From NCBI GenBank assembly GCA_003553165.1, contig PUOZ01000237.1:1-8794 (forward strand): a DNA stretch of 8,794 bases, written 5' to 3'. This DNA is from Thioalkalivibrio sp. (GTDB lineage Bacteria > Pseudomonadota > Gammaproteobacteria > Ectothiorhodospirales > Ectothiorhodospiraceae). Shown here piece by piece: positions 1-6,379 of the stretch; the first letter of the stretch is position 1, and each line of letters opens with the position of its first letter. The translations under genes were made by a program, and so were the position numbers. The notes under the pieces are model-generated. The model saw only the letters and a list, made by a program, of their open reading frames with translations. It made no database searches and had not been told where the DNA came from.

Positions 1-1082
1 CGAACCGGCAGTGCGCGGGCGGTGTTGAACCGACTGCCGGGCTCGCCCGGCGTCTGGGTGGGGAGGTGATTGCGCGGCACCTGATTCTGGTGGAGAACCT
101 CCTGCCGCTGGAGACGCGGCACGGTCGCGTGCGCCTGGCCGACTCCCGTCAACCCGTGTGGCCGCTGGCCGCGAGCCATGGATCGATTGCCGGCATCGAT
201 ACCGAGACCACCGGGCTGTCCGGCGGCACCGGTACCACGGCGTTCATGATCGGCATTGCCCAGGCGGAGCCGGAACACGTCCGCGTGCGGCAATGGCTGC
301 TGACGGGCTTCGCCGGAGAGGCCGCGATGCTCGTCGCGCTCGCGGAGGTTCTGACCGGGGTCGATCTGATGCTCAGTTACAACGGCAAGAGCTTCGATCT
401 GCCGCTGCTGCGTGATCGCCGCCGCCTGCAGCGCGGGCCGGCGTTGCCCGAGCCGCCGCACCTCGATCTGCTGCACCCCACGCGCCGGCTCTTCCGCAAT
501 GCCTGGCCCGACTGCCGACTGGGTACGGCCGAGCAGCGGCTTCTTGGTCTGACCCGCGAGGACGACCTGCCGGGTTCCGAGGCGCCGCGCGTCTGGCGTG
601 ACTACCTCGCCGGCGCGCCCGCCGATGACCTGGAGCGGGTGCTTCGCCACAACGCCCTGGACGTGCTCAGCCTGCTGGTGCTGGGGCCGGCGCTGGGCCG
701 GGTCCTGCGTGATCCGGCGGCCTTCACTGCGGACCCCGTCGCAGCCGCCGAGACCTGGAAGCGGAGCGGCGATCGCGAGCAGGCGCTGTCCGTGCTGGCC
801 GGCTCCCGCGATCGCCTCGACACCCGCGGTCAGCTTGAGCTTGCCTGGGCGCTGCGGTGCGCGGGGCGCTGGACCGAGGCGGCCGCGATCTGGGAGCGCT
901 TGGCCGGCGATGGCTGCGTCGAGGCGATGGAGCGCCTGGCCAAGTACCACGAGCACGTGCGCCGAGACTGGTCCCGGGCCCTGGTCTACGCAAGCCGATT
1001 GGAGGAAGGCCCCGAATCCCGGCGGCGGCGCCGGAGACTCGTTCGCCGCCTCAGCCCGGACCAGGGGCGTTTGGATTTGTAG
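1..1082 (+). CDS. RNase H-fold (YprB/DnaQ-like exonuclease family) protein, 5'-truncated by window edge
   Basis: A ribonuclease H-like domain protein of the YprB type (DEDD exonuclease fold). No enzymatic substrate is established for this family as far as I know. The frame is open to the left edge, and residues upstream of the GTG at 66 (ending in LARRLGGEV) read like family sequence, so the true start lies outside the window and GTG 66 is probably internal. Numbering from GTG 66: motif I GIDTETTGLSGGTGT (D45, E47), motif II SYNGKSFDLPLL (D111), HLDLLHPTRR (about 132-141) and the late motif RHNALDV (H195, D199). All acidic residues expected of a 3'-5' exonuclease-like site are present. Residues after about 225 are helical and TPR-like (AETWKRSGDREQAL, ELAWALRCAGRWTEA), ending in an Arg-rich tail. 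Relatives are often found beside a DEAD/DEAH helicase gene, which could lie upstream. Family call is firm; biochemical role is not. Confidence 0.85.
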   Translation, partial: NRQCAGGVEPTAGLARRLGGEVIARHLILVENLLPLETRHGRVRLADSRQPVWPLAASHGSIAGIDTETTGLSGGTGTTAFMIGIAQAEPEHVRVRQWLLTGFAGEAAMLVALAEVLTGVDLMLSYNGKSFDLPLLRDRRRLQRGPALPEPPHLDLLHPTRRLFRNAWPDCRLGTAEQRLLGLTREDDLPGSEAPRVWRDYLAGAPADDLERVLRHNALDVLSLLVLGPALGRVLRDPAAFTADPVAAAETWKRSGDREQALSVLAGSRDRLDTRGQLELAWALRCAGRWTEAAAIWERLAGDGCVEAMERLAKYHEHVRRDWSRALVYASRLEEGPESRRRRRRLVRRLSPDQGRLDL

Positions 1083-1169
1083 AGCAACGTGGCGGGGCAA
1101 TCGGAAACCGTGGGCCTCCGTTTTTCAGCCCCGACGGTCGAAGGGCCTGCGCGGGCGGTGCGCGTGTTG

Positions 1170-1198
1170 TGGCAAACGCACATGGCTATGCCTATTAT
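1170..1198 (+). promoter_or_regulatory. weak candidate sigma-70 promoter for the PilZ gene
   Basis: TATTAT at 1193-1198 matches five of six bases of the -10 consensus. A poor -35 (TGGCAA, 1170-1175) lies 17 bases upstream. It sits in a locally A/T-richer stretch about 85 bases before the PilZ start, in the 199-bp gap after the RNase H-like gene. The rest of that gap shows nothing else I can support. The -35 is only half consensus, so this is a suggestion. Confidence 0.25.
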
Positions 1199-1281
1199 CT
1201 GTTTAGGAATGTCGGGATTTTTCCACCATGACGTTGGTTGTCGTTAGGAGCGAAGCCGGGCCCTGGAGGGCGATTGAGATC

Positions 1282-1662
1282 ATGGAAAAGCGAAAGAACG
1301 TGCGCGTCCCGCTCCGGTTGTCAGGGCAACTGAGTCTGCACGACGGCGTGTCCGTGGATGCGGAGACTCGAGATGTCAGTCTCCAGGGTGCGTTCGTGGA
1401 GCCTGTCCCCAGTGGGATTTCAGATCGGAGCTGTGTTCTCACCCTTTTTGCCGGGGGCGAGGAGGTGTTCGCCATTACCATCGACGGCTGGGTCGTCCAT
1501 CAGGACGAACGCGGTTGCGGGATCGAGTTCGAGTCCATGGATTCCCGAGACTTTGAGGCTTTCAAGGCCTTCCTCGAGAGGCATCTGCCGGAGCCTCGGT
1601 TGTTGCAGCGGGAGATTGCGCAGGGCCACATTCCAGTGCTCCAGGACTGGAAGATCTCCTGA
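1282..1662 (+). CDS. PilZ-domain cyclic-di-GMP receptor protein
   Basis: A single-domain PilZ protein of 126 residues. PilZ domains bind cyclic di-GMP and transmit the signal to motility, exopolysaccharide or pilus functions. Both ligand motifs are intact: RxxxR as RKNVR near the N-terminus, and D/NxSxxG as DVSLQG about 30 residues later. The protein continues through the usual beta-barrel (VFAITIDGWVVHQDERGCGIEFESMD) and a C-terminal helix (SRDFEAFKAFLERHL). I chose ATG 1282 because the domain starts directly there and GGAGGG at 1265-1270 gives a usable ribosome binding site. An in-frame ATG at 1228 would add 18 residues (MTLVVVRSEAGPWRAIEI) that do not resemble the family. It is a solitary gene, convergent with the acetyltransferase. 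The output pathway cannot be told from the sequence. Confidence 0.85.
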   Translation: MEKRKNVRVPLRLSGQLSLHDGVSVDAETRDVSLQGAFVEPVPSGISDRSCVLTLFAGGEEVFAITIDGWVVHQDERGCGIEFESMDSRDFEAFKAFLERHLPEPRLLQREIAQGHIPVLQDWKIS

Positions 1663-1719
1663 CCCGAGCGGCTTGTGCCGGGGCCCTCGAGGTCGCCCGG
1701 GGCAGCCCGTCGTGCGCCA

Positions 1720-2217
1720 TTAGCTGTGTGACAAGGCACTCGAGAAGACCAGCGCGTTGCAGCTTCGCCCGCCACCCAGCGGCTGCGGTTGGGTGTCGAT
1801 CAGACGCCAGCCCCGCGCCTCCAGGAACTGCCTCGCTGGCCTATTGAAATCCTCGCAGCCCGCCTGTGCGAAGGCGAAACCGCGCTCGCGGATCCCCTCG
1901 ATGGCCTGGCCCAGCAGTGCCGAGCCGATGCCGCGCCGGCGCATGCCTGCGGATATCCAGATCTGGTCGACACAGTTGGCCGTGACGCTGGCATAGCCGA
2001 CCAGGCGCTCCCCCAGGGTGGCGATCCAGCCCTGTTCCGCAGGGTTTCCAACGAGATCCGGGATGTGTCCAGCATCCGCGCTCGTGACCGCCTCCGGCGA
2101 CAGGTGCCCCGCATAGGTCTCGCGCCAGATCTCCGACACCAACGCCACGACGGCATCCCGGTCGGCATCGGTGCCCGGGCGGATTATCAGGCGGGGCATC
2201 GTGATCACATTGCTCAT
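1720..2217 (-). CDS. GNAT family N-acetyltransferase
   Basis: A 165-residue GNAT acyltransferase, transferring an acetyl group from acetyl-CoA to an unidentified amine. The N-terminal strand is RLIIRPGTDADRDAVVALV (about 9-27), followed by WRETYAGHLSPEAV. The core motif A is ISAGMRRRGIGSALL (88-102), with the R/QxxGxG/A acetyl-CoA pyrophosphate loop at RRRGIG. The helix continues to IRERGFAFAQAG, and the last strands contain NRPARQFLEARGW, typical of GNAT motif B. The ATG at 2217 (MSNVITMPRL) has AGAGGA about ten bases upstream. The frame is open for 43 more codons to 2346, but that extension is arginine-rich, unlike GNATs, and overlaps predicted regulatory sites. ATG of M7 is another possible start. 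It is divergent from the guanidine operon and convergent with PilZ, and nothing ties it functionally to either. Confidence 0.85.
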   Translation of the reverse strand: MSNVITMPRLIIRPGTDADRDAVVALVSEIWRETYAGHLSPEAVTSADAGHIPDLVGNPAEQGWIATLGERLVGYASVTANCVDQIWISAGMRRRGIGSALLGQAIEGIRERGFAFAQAGCEDFNRPARQFLEARGWRLIDTQPQPLGGGRSCNALVFSSALSHS

Positions 2218-2336
2218 GAGTCCATGTTCCTCTCGTATCGCTGCATTTGCCGTTTGCGCGTGGTTGAAGCCGAGACGGACTCGTCCTGCAGGCAACTCGC
2301 CGTTGCGCAGGCCACGTACCCTGAAAGGACCATCTT

Positions 2337-2351
2337 GCACCGGCAACGTTC
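2337..2351 (+). promoter_or_regulatory. candidate distal NtrC-type enhancer site
   Basis: GCACCGGCAACGTTC fits the NtrC inverted repeat GCACC-N5-GGTGC at 8 of 10 defined bases, with the flanking T and A also as in the consensus. Its centre is about 163 bases upstream of the start predicted from the sigma-54 promoter. A looser match, GCACCGTTGTGAGGC at 2370-2384, lies between it and the better site. Supported mainly by company: a better site and a correctly spaced sigma-54 promoter follow. Confidence 0.35.
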
Positions 2352-2392
2352 AGGCGGTCTTGCACCGGCGCACCGTTGTGAGGCGCCCATGC

Positions 2393-2407
2393 GCACCAGG
2401 ATCGTGC
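2393..2407 (+). promoter_or_regulatory. candidate proximal NtrC-type enhancer site
   Basis: GCACCAGGATCGTGC is an inverted repeat GCAC-N7-GTGC matching the NtrC site GCACC-N5-GGTGC at 9 of 10 bases. Its centre (2400) is about 107 bases upstream of the transcription start predicted from the sigma-54 promoter, a normal distance for NtrC enhancers. A further half-site TGGTGCA follows at 2416-2422. NtrC is the general activator of nitrogen-scavenging genes, which suits a guanidine-as-nitrogen-source operon. Binding by NtrC is inferred, not shown. Confidence 0.5.
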
Positions 2408-2480
2408 ATCGGCCCTGGTGCAGCCTGCGCTGTCGCCGCCTGATGTGCGCAAGTGCCTGAAATCAAGGCATCCCGGGTTC

Positions 2481-2496
2481 TGGCAGGAGACTTGCT
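2481..2496 (+). promoter_or_regulatory. sigma-54 (RpoN) -24/-12 promoter of the guanidine operon
   Basis: TGGCAGGAGACTTGCT matches the RpoN consensus TGGCACG-N4-TTGCW with one mismatch. The invariant GG (2482-2483) and GC (2494-2495) are separated by exactly ten bases. The predicted transcription start is near 2507, giving a leader of about 240 bases that carries the whole riboswitch. It lies downstream of the NtrC-like sites and points toward the operon. A partial IHF-like sequence (AATCAA at 2461-2466) lies between, but its 3' half does not match. Such matches occur by chance, but the position, orientation and pathway all agree. Confidence 0.65.
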
Positions 2497-2573
2497 AAGC
2501 ATCAGGGTAGGCACGGGAGATGCGGCCGATCTTGCTGGCTCCGTCTCCACACCGAAAAGAAGGCAGCACCAAT

Positions 2574-2682
2574 GGGTGACTAGGGTTCCGGTCCGCGCAG
2601 GCGGACGGCTGGTCCGAGAGTTGCCGACCTTCCCGGGGTTCAGCGGAGAGGGTTACACGGCGGGACAAAAGCCCGGGAGATT
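2574..2682 (+). promoter_or_regulatory. guanidine-I (ykkC) riboswitch aptamer
   Basis: This is a guanidine-sensing RNA in the operon leader. The conserved blocks of the ykkC / guanidine-I family appear in order: CTAGGGTTCCGG (2580-2591); a GTCCGC/GCGGAC stem closed by GCAG (2591-2606); CTGGTCCGAGAG (2609-2620); then ACGGCGGGACAAAAGCCCGG ending in GAGA (2657-2680), which includes the CGGG/CCCG stem around ACAAAAG. In this class guanidinium binding usually turns genes on. Its presence identifies the downstream transporter and carboxylase genes as a guanidine rather than a urea system. The outer edges are approximate because the basal stem is not strictly defined by eye. Recognition of the class is confident. 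Confidence 0.95.
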
Positions 2683-2705
2683 CGCGGTCGTTCGTCGCGC
2701 TCCCG
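2674..2705 (+). promoter_or_regulatory. probable riboswitch expression-platform hairpin
   Basis: CGGGAG (2674-2679) can pair with CTCCCG (2700-2705), and CGCG (2683-2686) with CGCG (2696-2699), around a nine-base loop. The 5' arm uses the last conserved bases of the aptamer (CGGGAGA), so hairpin and ligand-bound aptamer should exclude each other. That is the logic of a guanidine-ON switch. No run of U follows (next bases are TGCCTTGGTC), so it is not a standard intrinsic terminator. Control could instead be Rho-dependent or through translation. Confidence 0.45.
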
Positions 2706-2733
2706 TGCCTTGGTCTGACACCGGTAACCACAA

Positions 2734-2745
2734 GAGGATCTCCTC
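2734..2745 (+). promoter_or_regulatory. self-complementary ribosome binding site of the binding-protein gene
   Basis: GAGGATCTCCTC directly precedes the ATG at 2746. GAGG (2734-2737), a good Shine-Dalgarno eight bases before the start, is complementary to CCTC (2742-2745) across a four-base loop. This settles the start codon and gives a small hairpin that could partly hide the ribosome binding site. The hairpin is short and its effect is uncertain. Confidence 0.5.
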
Positions 2746-3837
2746 ATGAACCCGTTCCGCTTCGTTTTCCGCCGCCTTCCGCTTCGACTCCTGATGTTAG
2801 GCTTTCTGCTGGCCGCAGTCGGAGCCACAGGTACCGCCCAGGCCCAGCAGAAGGACAGCTTCCGCATCGCCTGGAGCATCTACGTGGGCTGGATGCCCTG
2901 GGGCTTCGGCGCCGACTCGGGCATCGTCGACAAATGGGCCGAGAAGTACGGCATCGACATCGAAGTCGTGCAGATCAACGACTACATCGAGTCGATCAAT
3001 CTGTACACCGCAGGCGCCTTCGACGGCGTGACTGTCACCAATATGGATGCCCTGACGATTCCCGCCGCCGGCGGCGTCGACACCACCGCGCTGATCGTCG
3101 GCGACTTCTCCGACGGCAACGACGGCCTGATCCTGAAAGGCACCGACCGGTTGGAGGACGTGCGCGGCAGGAACGTGCACCTGGTCGAACTCTCCGTATC
3201 CCACTACTTGCTGGCCCGGGCACTGGATTCGGTGGGAATGACCGAGCGCGACATCCGTGTCGTGAATACCTCGGATGCCGACATCGTCGGCGCCTTCGGT
3301 TCACGCGACGTCGAGGCGGTGGTCACCTGGAACCCGCAGCTTGGGGAAATCCGCCGCCGTGACGACGCCCACGTGGTCTTCGATTCGAGCCAGATCCCCG
3401 GTGAGATCATGGACCTGCTGGTGGTCAACACGGCGGTGCTGGAGGCCAACCCCGCCCTGGGCAAGGCGCTGACCGGCGCCTGGTACGAGATCATGGATGT
3501 CATGCGTGGCGACGACGAGGCCGGACGCGCAGCACGCGAGGCGATGGGCGAGGCCGGCGGCACCGATCTCGAGGGCTACGAGGCGCAACTGGCCTCCACC
3601 CGAATGTTCTACGACGCGTCCGAAGCGGTGGCGTTCGTGACCGGCGAGGGTCCGATCGAGACGATGGAGAAGGTGCGCCAGTTCGCGTTCGAACACGGCC
3701 TGCTCGGTGAGCGTGCGCCCAGCCCGGACTTCGTCGGTATCGAGTTCTCTGACGGCTCCGTTCTGGGCAGCCCGGACAATGTGCAGTTCCGGTTCAGCGC
3801 GGAGTACATGCAGATGGCCGCGGACGGCGAGCTCTGA
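2746..3837 (+). CDS. ABC transporter periplasmic substrate-binding protein of the guanidine/urea carboxylase region
   Basis: A 363-residue periplasmic binding protein of the NrtA/SsuA/TauA-like fold, in the subgroup linked to urea carboxylase loci. It captures the substrate in the periplasm and hands it to the permease. A signal peptide is clear: basic start (MNPFRFVFRRLPLR), hydrophobic core (LLMLGFLLAAVGATG), and AQA before Q34 as the cleavage site. The mature protein starts FRIAWSIYVGWMPWGFGADSGIVDKWAEKYG and continues with INDYIESINLYTAGAFDGV and NMDALTIPAAGGVDTTALIVGDFS, the typical order for this subgroup. VVTWNPQLGEI is a further recognisable segment. Its ligand has been annotated as urea; with a guanidine riboswitch just upstream, guanidinium is more likely, but the protein sequence alone does not prove it. 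First gene of the operon, with a strong ribosome binding site. Confidence 0.9.
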   Translation: MNPFRFVFRRLPLRLLMLGFLLAAVGATGTAQAQQKDSFRIAWSIYVGWMPWGFGADSGIVDKWAEKYGIDIEVVQINDYIESINLYTAGAFDGVTVTNMDALTIPAAGGVDTTALIVGDFSDGNDGLILKGTDRLEDVRGRNVHLVELSVSHYLLARALDSVGMTERDIRVVNTSDADIVGAFGSRDVEAVVTWNPQLGEIRRRDDAHVVFDSSQIPGEIMDLLVVNTAVLEANPALGKALTGAWYEIMDVMRGDDEAGRAAREAMGEAGGTDLEGYEAQLASTRMFYDASEAVAFVTGEGPIETMEKVRQFAFEHGLLGERAPSPDFVGIEFSDGSVLGSPDNVQFRFSAEYMQMAADGEL

Positions 3838-4031
3838 TCCGCTGAGTCTCCGATGCCCGCGGATACCACCGATATGGAACGGACACAGCCAACGCTCGCG
3901 GGTTTGGGTCGGCGTGCGTTGACCGAGGCTGTTGCGCCTTTGCTCTCTGCGCCGCACCCCATGGAAGACGTGGAGCGCAAGAGGCCGCGGACGGTCATTC
4001 GCCGGGCAGGGTCCAGGGAACCGCATCACCC
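3838..4031 (+). other. 194-bp gap in the operon with a doubtful 60-codon reading frame
   Basis: The binding-protein and permease genes are separated by a gap unusually long for this otherwise tightly packed operon. It contains an ATG frame from 3853 whose TGA (4033-4035) overlaps the permease ATG in an ATGA arrangement. The 60-residue product (MPADTTDMERTQP...GSREPHHP) resembles nothing I know and has no clear hydrophobic segment. It has no good ribosome binding site, and its third-position G+C is lower than in the neighbouring genes. I saw no strong hairpin or promoter. More likely degraded spacer or leader RNA than a gene. Confidence 0.3.
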
Positions 4032-4850
4032 ATGAAACGATTCATCAACCAGCGTCCGCCGCGGGCGGTGGGGTACCTGCTCGGGCTGCTGCCGTTCGTG
4101 CTGCTGCTGCTGGCCTACATGGCGGCGTCGGCGGCGCGGCTTGCGGAGAATCCAAACGACCCGTTGCTGCCGTCGCTGGGTACGATGCTCGACACGTTCT
4201 GGCGCCTCGCCACCGAGCCCAGCCGGCGCACCGGCGAACTGGTGCTGTGGGTGGATACCGCGGCAAGCCTGACCCGGCTCGGTCTGGGCGTGGCCATCAG
4301 CATGGCCATGGGGCTGGTCGTCGGCATCCTGGCCGGGCTGATTCCCTATGCCGGCCGCACCCTGTCCCCGTTGATCACCGCGGTGGCGATGATTCCCCCC
4401 CTGGCGGTGCTGCCGATCCTGTTCATCACCTTCGGCGTCGGCGAGCTCGCCAAGATCGTGCTCATCGTGTTCGGGATTGCTCCGTTCATCATCCGCGACG
4501 TGCAGCAGCGCGTTTCGGAGCTGCCCACGGAGCAGTTGATCAAGGCGCAGACGCTGGGCGCGTCGAGTTGGCTGATCATCCTGCGCGTGGTGCTCCCGCA
4601 GGTGTTCCCGCGCCTGCTCGACGCCACCCGGCTCGCGCTGGGTGCGGCCTGGCTGTTTCTTATCGCCTCGGAGGCCATCGCCGCCACGGAAGGTCTGGGC
4701 TACCGGATCTTCCTGGTCCGACGCTTCATGGACATGGCGACCATCCTGCCTTACGTGGTCTGGATCACGTTGCTGGCCTTCCTGGCCGACCTGCTGCTGC
4801 GGCTGGTGAACCGTCTGCTGTTCCCCTGGTACGGGGGGCGGAGAGGCTGA
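4032..4850 (+). CDS. ABC transporter inner-membrane permease (guanidine/urea carboxylase region)
   Basis: A 272-residue permease of the SsuC/TauC (BPD_transp_1) family, forming the transmembrane channel, probably as a homodimer. Hydrophobic segments lie at about 14-30, 84-104, 112-134, 139-155, 202-216 and 240-262. The cytoplasmic EAA-type coupling loop that contacts the ATPase is at about 167-190 (EQLIKAQTLGASSW through VVLPQ, with the conserved G and the following P). The ATG at 4032 is preceded by AGGGA about eleven bases upstream. The stop codon overlaps the ATPase start as TGATG, so the two are translationally coupled. The EAA loop marks a binding-protein-dependent importer, fitting uptake of guanidine as nitrogen source rather than export. 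The substrate is inferred from context. Confidence 0.9.
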   Translation: MKRFINQRPPRAVGYLLGLLPFVLLLLAYMAASAARLAENPNDPLLPSLGTMLDTFWRLATEPSRRTGELVLWVDTAASLTRLGLGVAISMAMGLVVGILAGLIPYAGRTLSPLITAVAMIPPLAVLPILFITFGVGELAKIVLIVFGIAPFIIRDVQQRVSELPTEQLIKAQTLGASSWLIILRVVLPQVFPRLLDATRLALGAAWLFLIASEAIAATEGLGYRIFLVRRFMDMATILPYVVWITLLAFLADLLLRLVNRLLFPWYGGRRG

Positions 4851-5626
4851 TGGCCACGGTCACCCTGAAGAACGTCTGGAAGACCTACGGACGGGACATC
4901 GTGCTGGAACGCGTGAACCTGCACGTCAAGTCCGGCGAGTTCATCACCATCGTCGGGGCCTCCGGCTGCGGCAAGACCACCTTCCTGCGCATGCTGTTGG
5001 GCGAGGAGACGCCCAGCCGGGGTGAATTGCTGATGGATGGCGCGCCGATGCCCGGCGAGCCCGGCCCCGACCGCGGCGTGGTGTTCCAGAAGTATTCGGT
5101 CTTCCCGCACCTGAACGCGCTCAACAACGTCCTGGTCGCCGAGGAATTCGGGCGCGCGCCCCTGACCGGGCACCTGTTCGGTGCCGCCCGCCGCGCGGCC
5201 CGTGCGAAGGCGGTGGAGATGCTGGAGGCCGTGGGCCTGGGTCACGCATTGAAGAAGTACCCGCATGAGCTCTCCGGCGGCATGCAGCAGCGCCTCGCGA
5301 TCGCGCAGGCGCTGATGAAGGATCCCAGGATCCTGCTGTTGGACGAGCCCTTCGGCGCGCTGGATCCGGGGATCCGCAAGGATATGCACGCGCTGATCCT
5401 GGATCTCTGGAAACGCCGCGGACTGACCATCTTCATGGTCACCCACGACCTGAAGGAGGGCTTCTACCTGGGTACGCGTCTTCTGGTGTTCGACAAGGTC
5501 CGCCATGATCCGCAGGCACCCAACGCCTACGGCGCCAACATCACCTACGACATCCCGGTAGGCCGGACCGAACCCGAACTCCTGGCCGAGATCCGCGACC
5601 AGACGGGTCTGCCGCTGGCAACTTAG
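4850..5626 (+). CDS. ABC transporter ATP-binding protein (guanidine/urea carboxylase region)
   Basis: A 258-residue SsuB/TauB-like ATPase that powers the importer. All nucleotide-binding motifs are intact: Walker A GASGCGKT (36-43), Q-loop at Q80 (VVFQKYSVFPHL), signature LSGGM (141-145), Walker B ILLLDE (161-166) with D-loop GALD, and the switch histidine in THD (H199). Relative to simple SsuB proteins there is extra sequence around 97-118 (AEEFGRAPLTGHLFGAARRA) and a C-terminal tail (about 213-258) that continues past the core. The ATG at 4850 overlaps the permease TGA. The reading frame is open much further upstream, but that part is an antiphase reading of the permease gene. The stop codon lies within the TAGGAG that serves as ribosome binding site for the next gene. 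Confidence 0.92.
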   Translation: MATVTLKNVWKTYGRDIVLERVNLHVKSGEFITIVGASGCGKTTFLRMLLGEETPSRGELLMDGAPMPGEPGPDRGVVFQKYSVFPHLNALNNVLVAEEFGRAPLTGHLFGAARRAARAKAVEMLEAVGLGHALKKYPHELSGGMQQRLAIAQALMKDPRILLLDEPFGALDPGIRKDMHALILDLWKRRGLTIFMVTHDLKEGFYLGTRLLVFDKVRHDPQAPNAYGANITYDIPVGRTEPELLAEIRDQTGLPLAT

Positions 5627-5637
5627 GAGAACTGACG

Positions 5638-6375
5638 ATGAACGATCCGGATACGCTCCCCGAAGCGGCGGTGCATCAGGACCGCGTTCCCGGCGGCCGT
5701 TACTGGTCGATGGTGATCCGGCGCGGCTTCACGCTGCGCCTGGTCGACCGTGACGGCAAGGCGAACGTCTCGATGCTGCTGTACAACCCGCAGAATCTGC
5801 TCGAGCGCTACAACATGGCCGACACGCTGAAGGGCCAGCACACGTCGCGGCTGACCCGTGGCAACATGCTGTACTCGGACATGGGCCGGGTGATGTTCTC
5901 GATCGTCGAGGACACTGCGGGGTGGCACGACACCATCGGCGGCATCACCCGCGATGCCGACATCGTGCGTAAGTACGGCGAGCACCGTTACCAGCAGTAC
6001 CGCAACGACTTCTACCGCAGCGGCCGCGAACTGTTCCTGATCGAACTGGCCAAGTGGGGCCTGGGCAAGCGCGACCTGGTCGCCAACCTGAATTTCTTCA
6101 GCAAGGTCTACGCCGGGGCGGACGGCGTGCTGCACTTCGACGCCGATCACAGTCAGCCCGGCGATTATGTCGACCTGCGCGCGGAGATGGACGCGCTGGT
6201 GGTGCTGAACACCGCGCCGCACCCGATGGACCCGGCACCGGCCTACGAGCCGGGTACCGTGGACCTGGTGATCTATCGCTCGCCGCCCGTGGCCGACGAC
6301 GACGTGTGCGTGAATTTCCGTCCCGAAAACGCGCGCGCCTTCGCCAACACCGCGATCCACAACTGCCAGGGGTGA
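5638..6375 (+). CDS. urea carboxylase-associated protein 2 (UAAP2); DUF1989 subunit of carboxyguanidine deiminase CgiAB
   Basis: A 245-residue DUF1989 protein. This protein and its downstream paralogue were long called urea carboxylase-associated proteins. Published work showed the pair to be carboxyguanidine deiminase, which converts the carboxylase product to allophanate plus ammonia. I am unsure which of the letters A and B belongs to which subunit, so no symbol is given. Visible family landmarks: [12 protein letters not shown] (91-102), [15 protein letters not shown] (140-154), [15 protein letters not shown] (176-190) and PAPAYEP (199-205). Every cysteine of the paralogue is replaced here (for example A94, T104, Y121, A193, A200), so this may be the structural or regulatory partner. 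A C-terminal extension of about 30 residues (from 215) holds its only two cysteines. AGGAG lies eight bases before the ATG. Confidence 0.9.
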   Translation: MNDPDTLPEAAVHQDRVPGGRYWSMVIRRGFTLRLVDRDGKANVSMLLYNPQNLLERYNMADTLKGQHTSRLTRGNMLYSDMGRVMFSIVEDTAGWHDTIGGITRDADIVRKYGEHRYQQYRNDFYRSGRELFLIELAKWGLGKRDLVANLNFFSKVYAGADGVLHFDADHSQPGDYVDLRAEMDALVVLNTAPHPMDPAPAYEPGTVDLVIYRSPPVADDDVCVNFRPENARAFANTAIHNCQG

Positions 6376-6379
6376 GGAG

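Noticed and set aside
1678..1700. CCGGG/CCCGG hairpin between the convergent PilZ and GNAT genes as a bidirectional terminator.
   Set aside because: Only five firm base pairs, in a GC-rich context where such stems are common, and no T-run on either strand.
2218..2346. N-terminal extension of the GNAT gene by 43 codons.
   Set aside because: The extension lacks GNAT features, overlaps a candidate enhancer site, and ATG 2217 has its own Shine-Dalgarno.
2461..2473. IHF site (AATCAA) between enhancer and sigma-54 promoter.
   Set aside because: The left half matches, but the TTR half is TCC; too weak to list as a site.
2610..2625. Second sigma-54-like match TGGTCCGAGAGTTGCC with exact GG-N10-GC spacing.
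   Set aside because: It is made of the conserved aptamer block CTGGTCCGAGAG, matches the -24/-12 consensus less well than 2481-2496, and would start transcription inside the riboswitch.
3932..4849. Long open frame leading into the ATPase gene, giving a 564-residue protein.
   Set aside because: This segment is an alternate-frame reading of the permease gene; the ATPase family begins exactly at ATG 4850, overlapping the permease stop.
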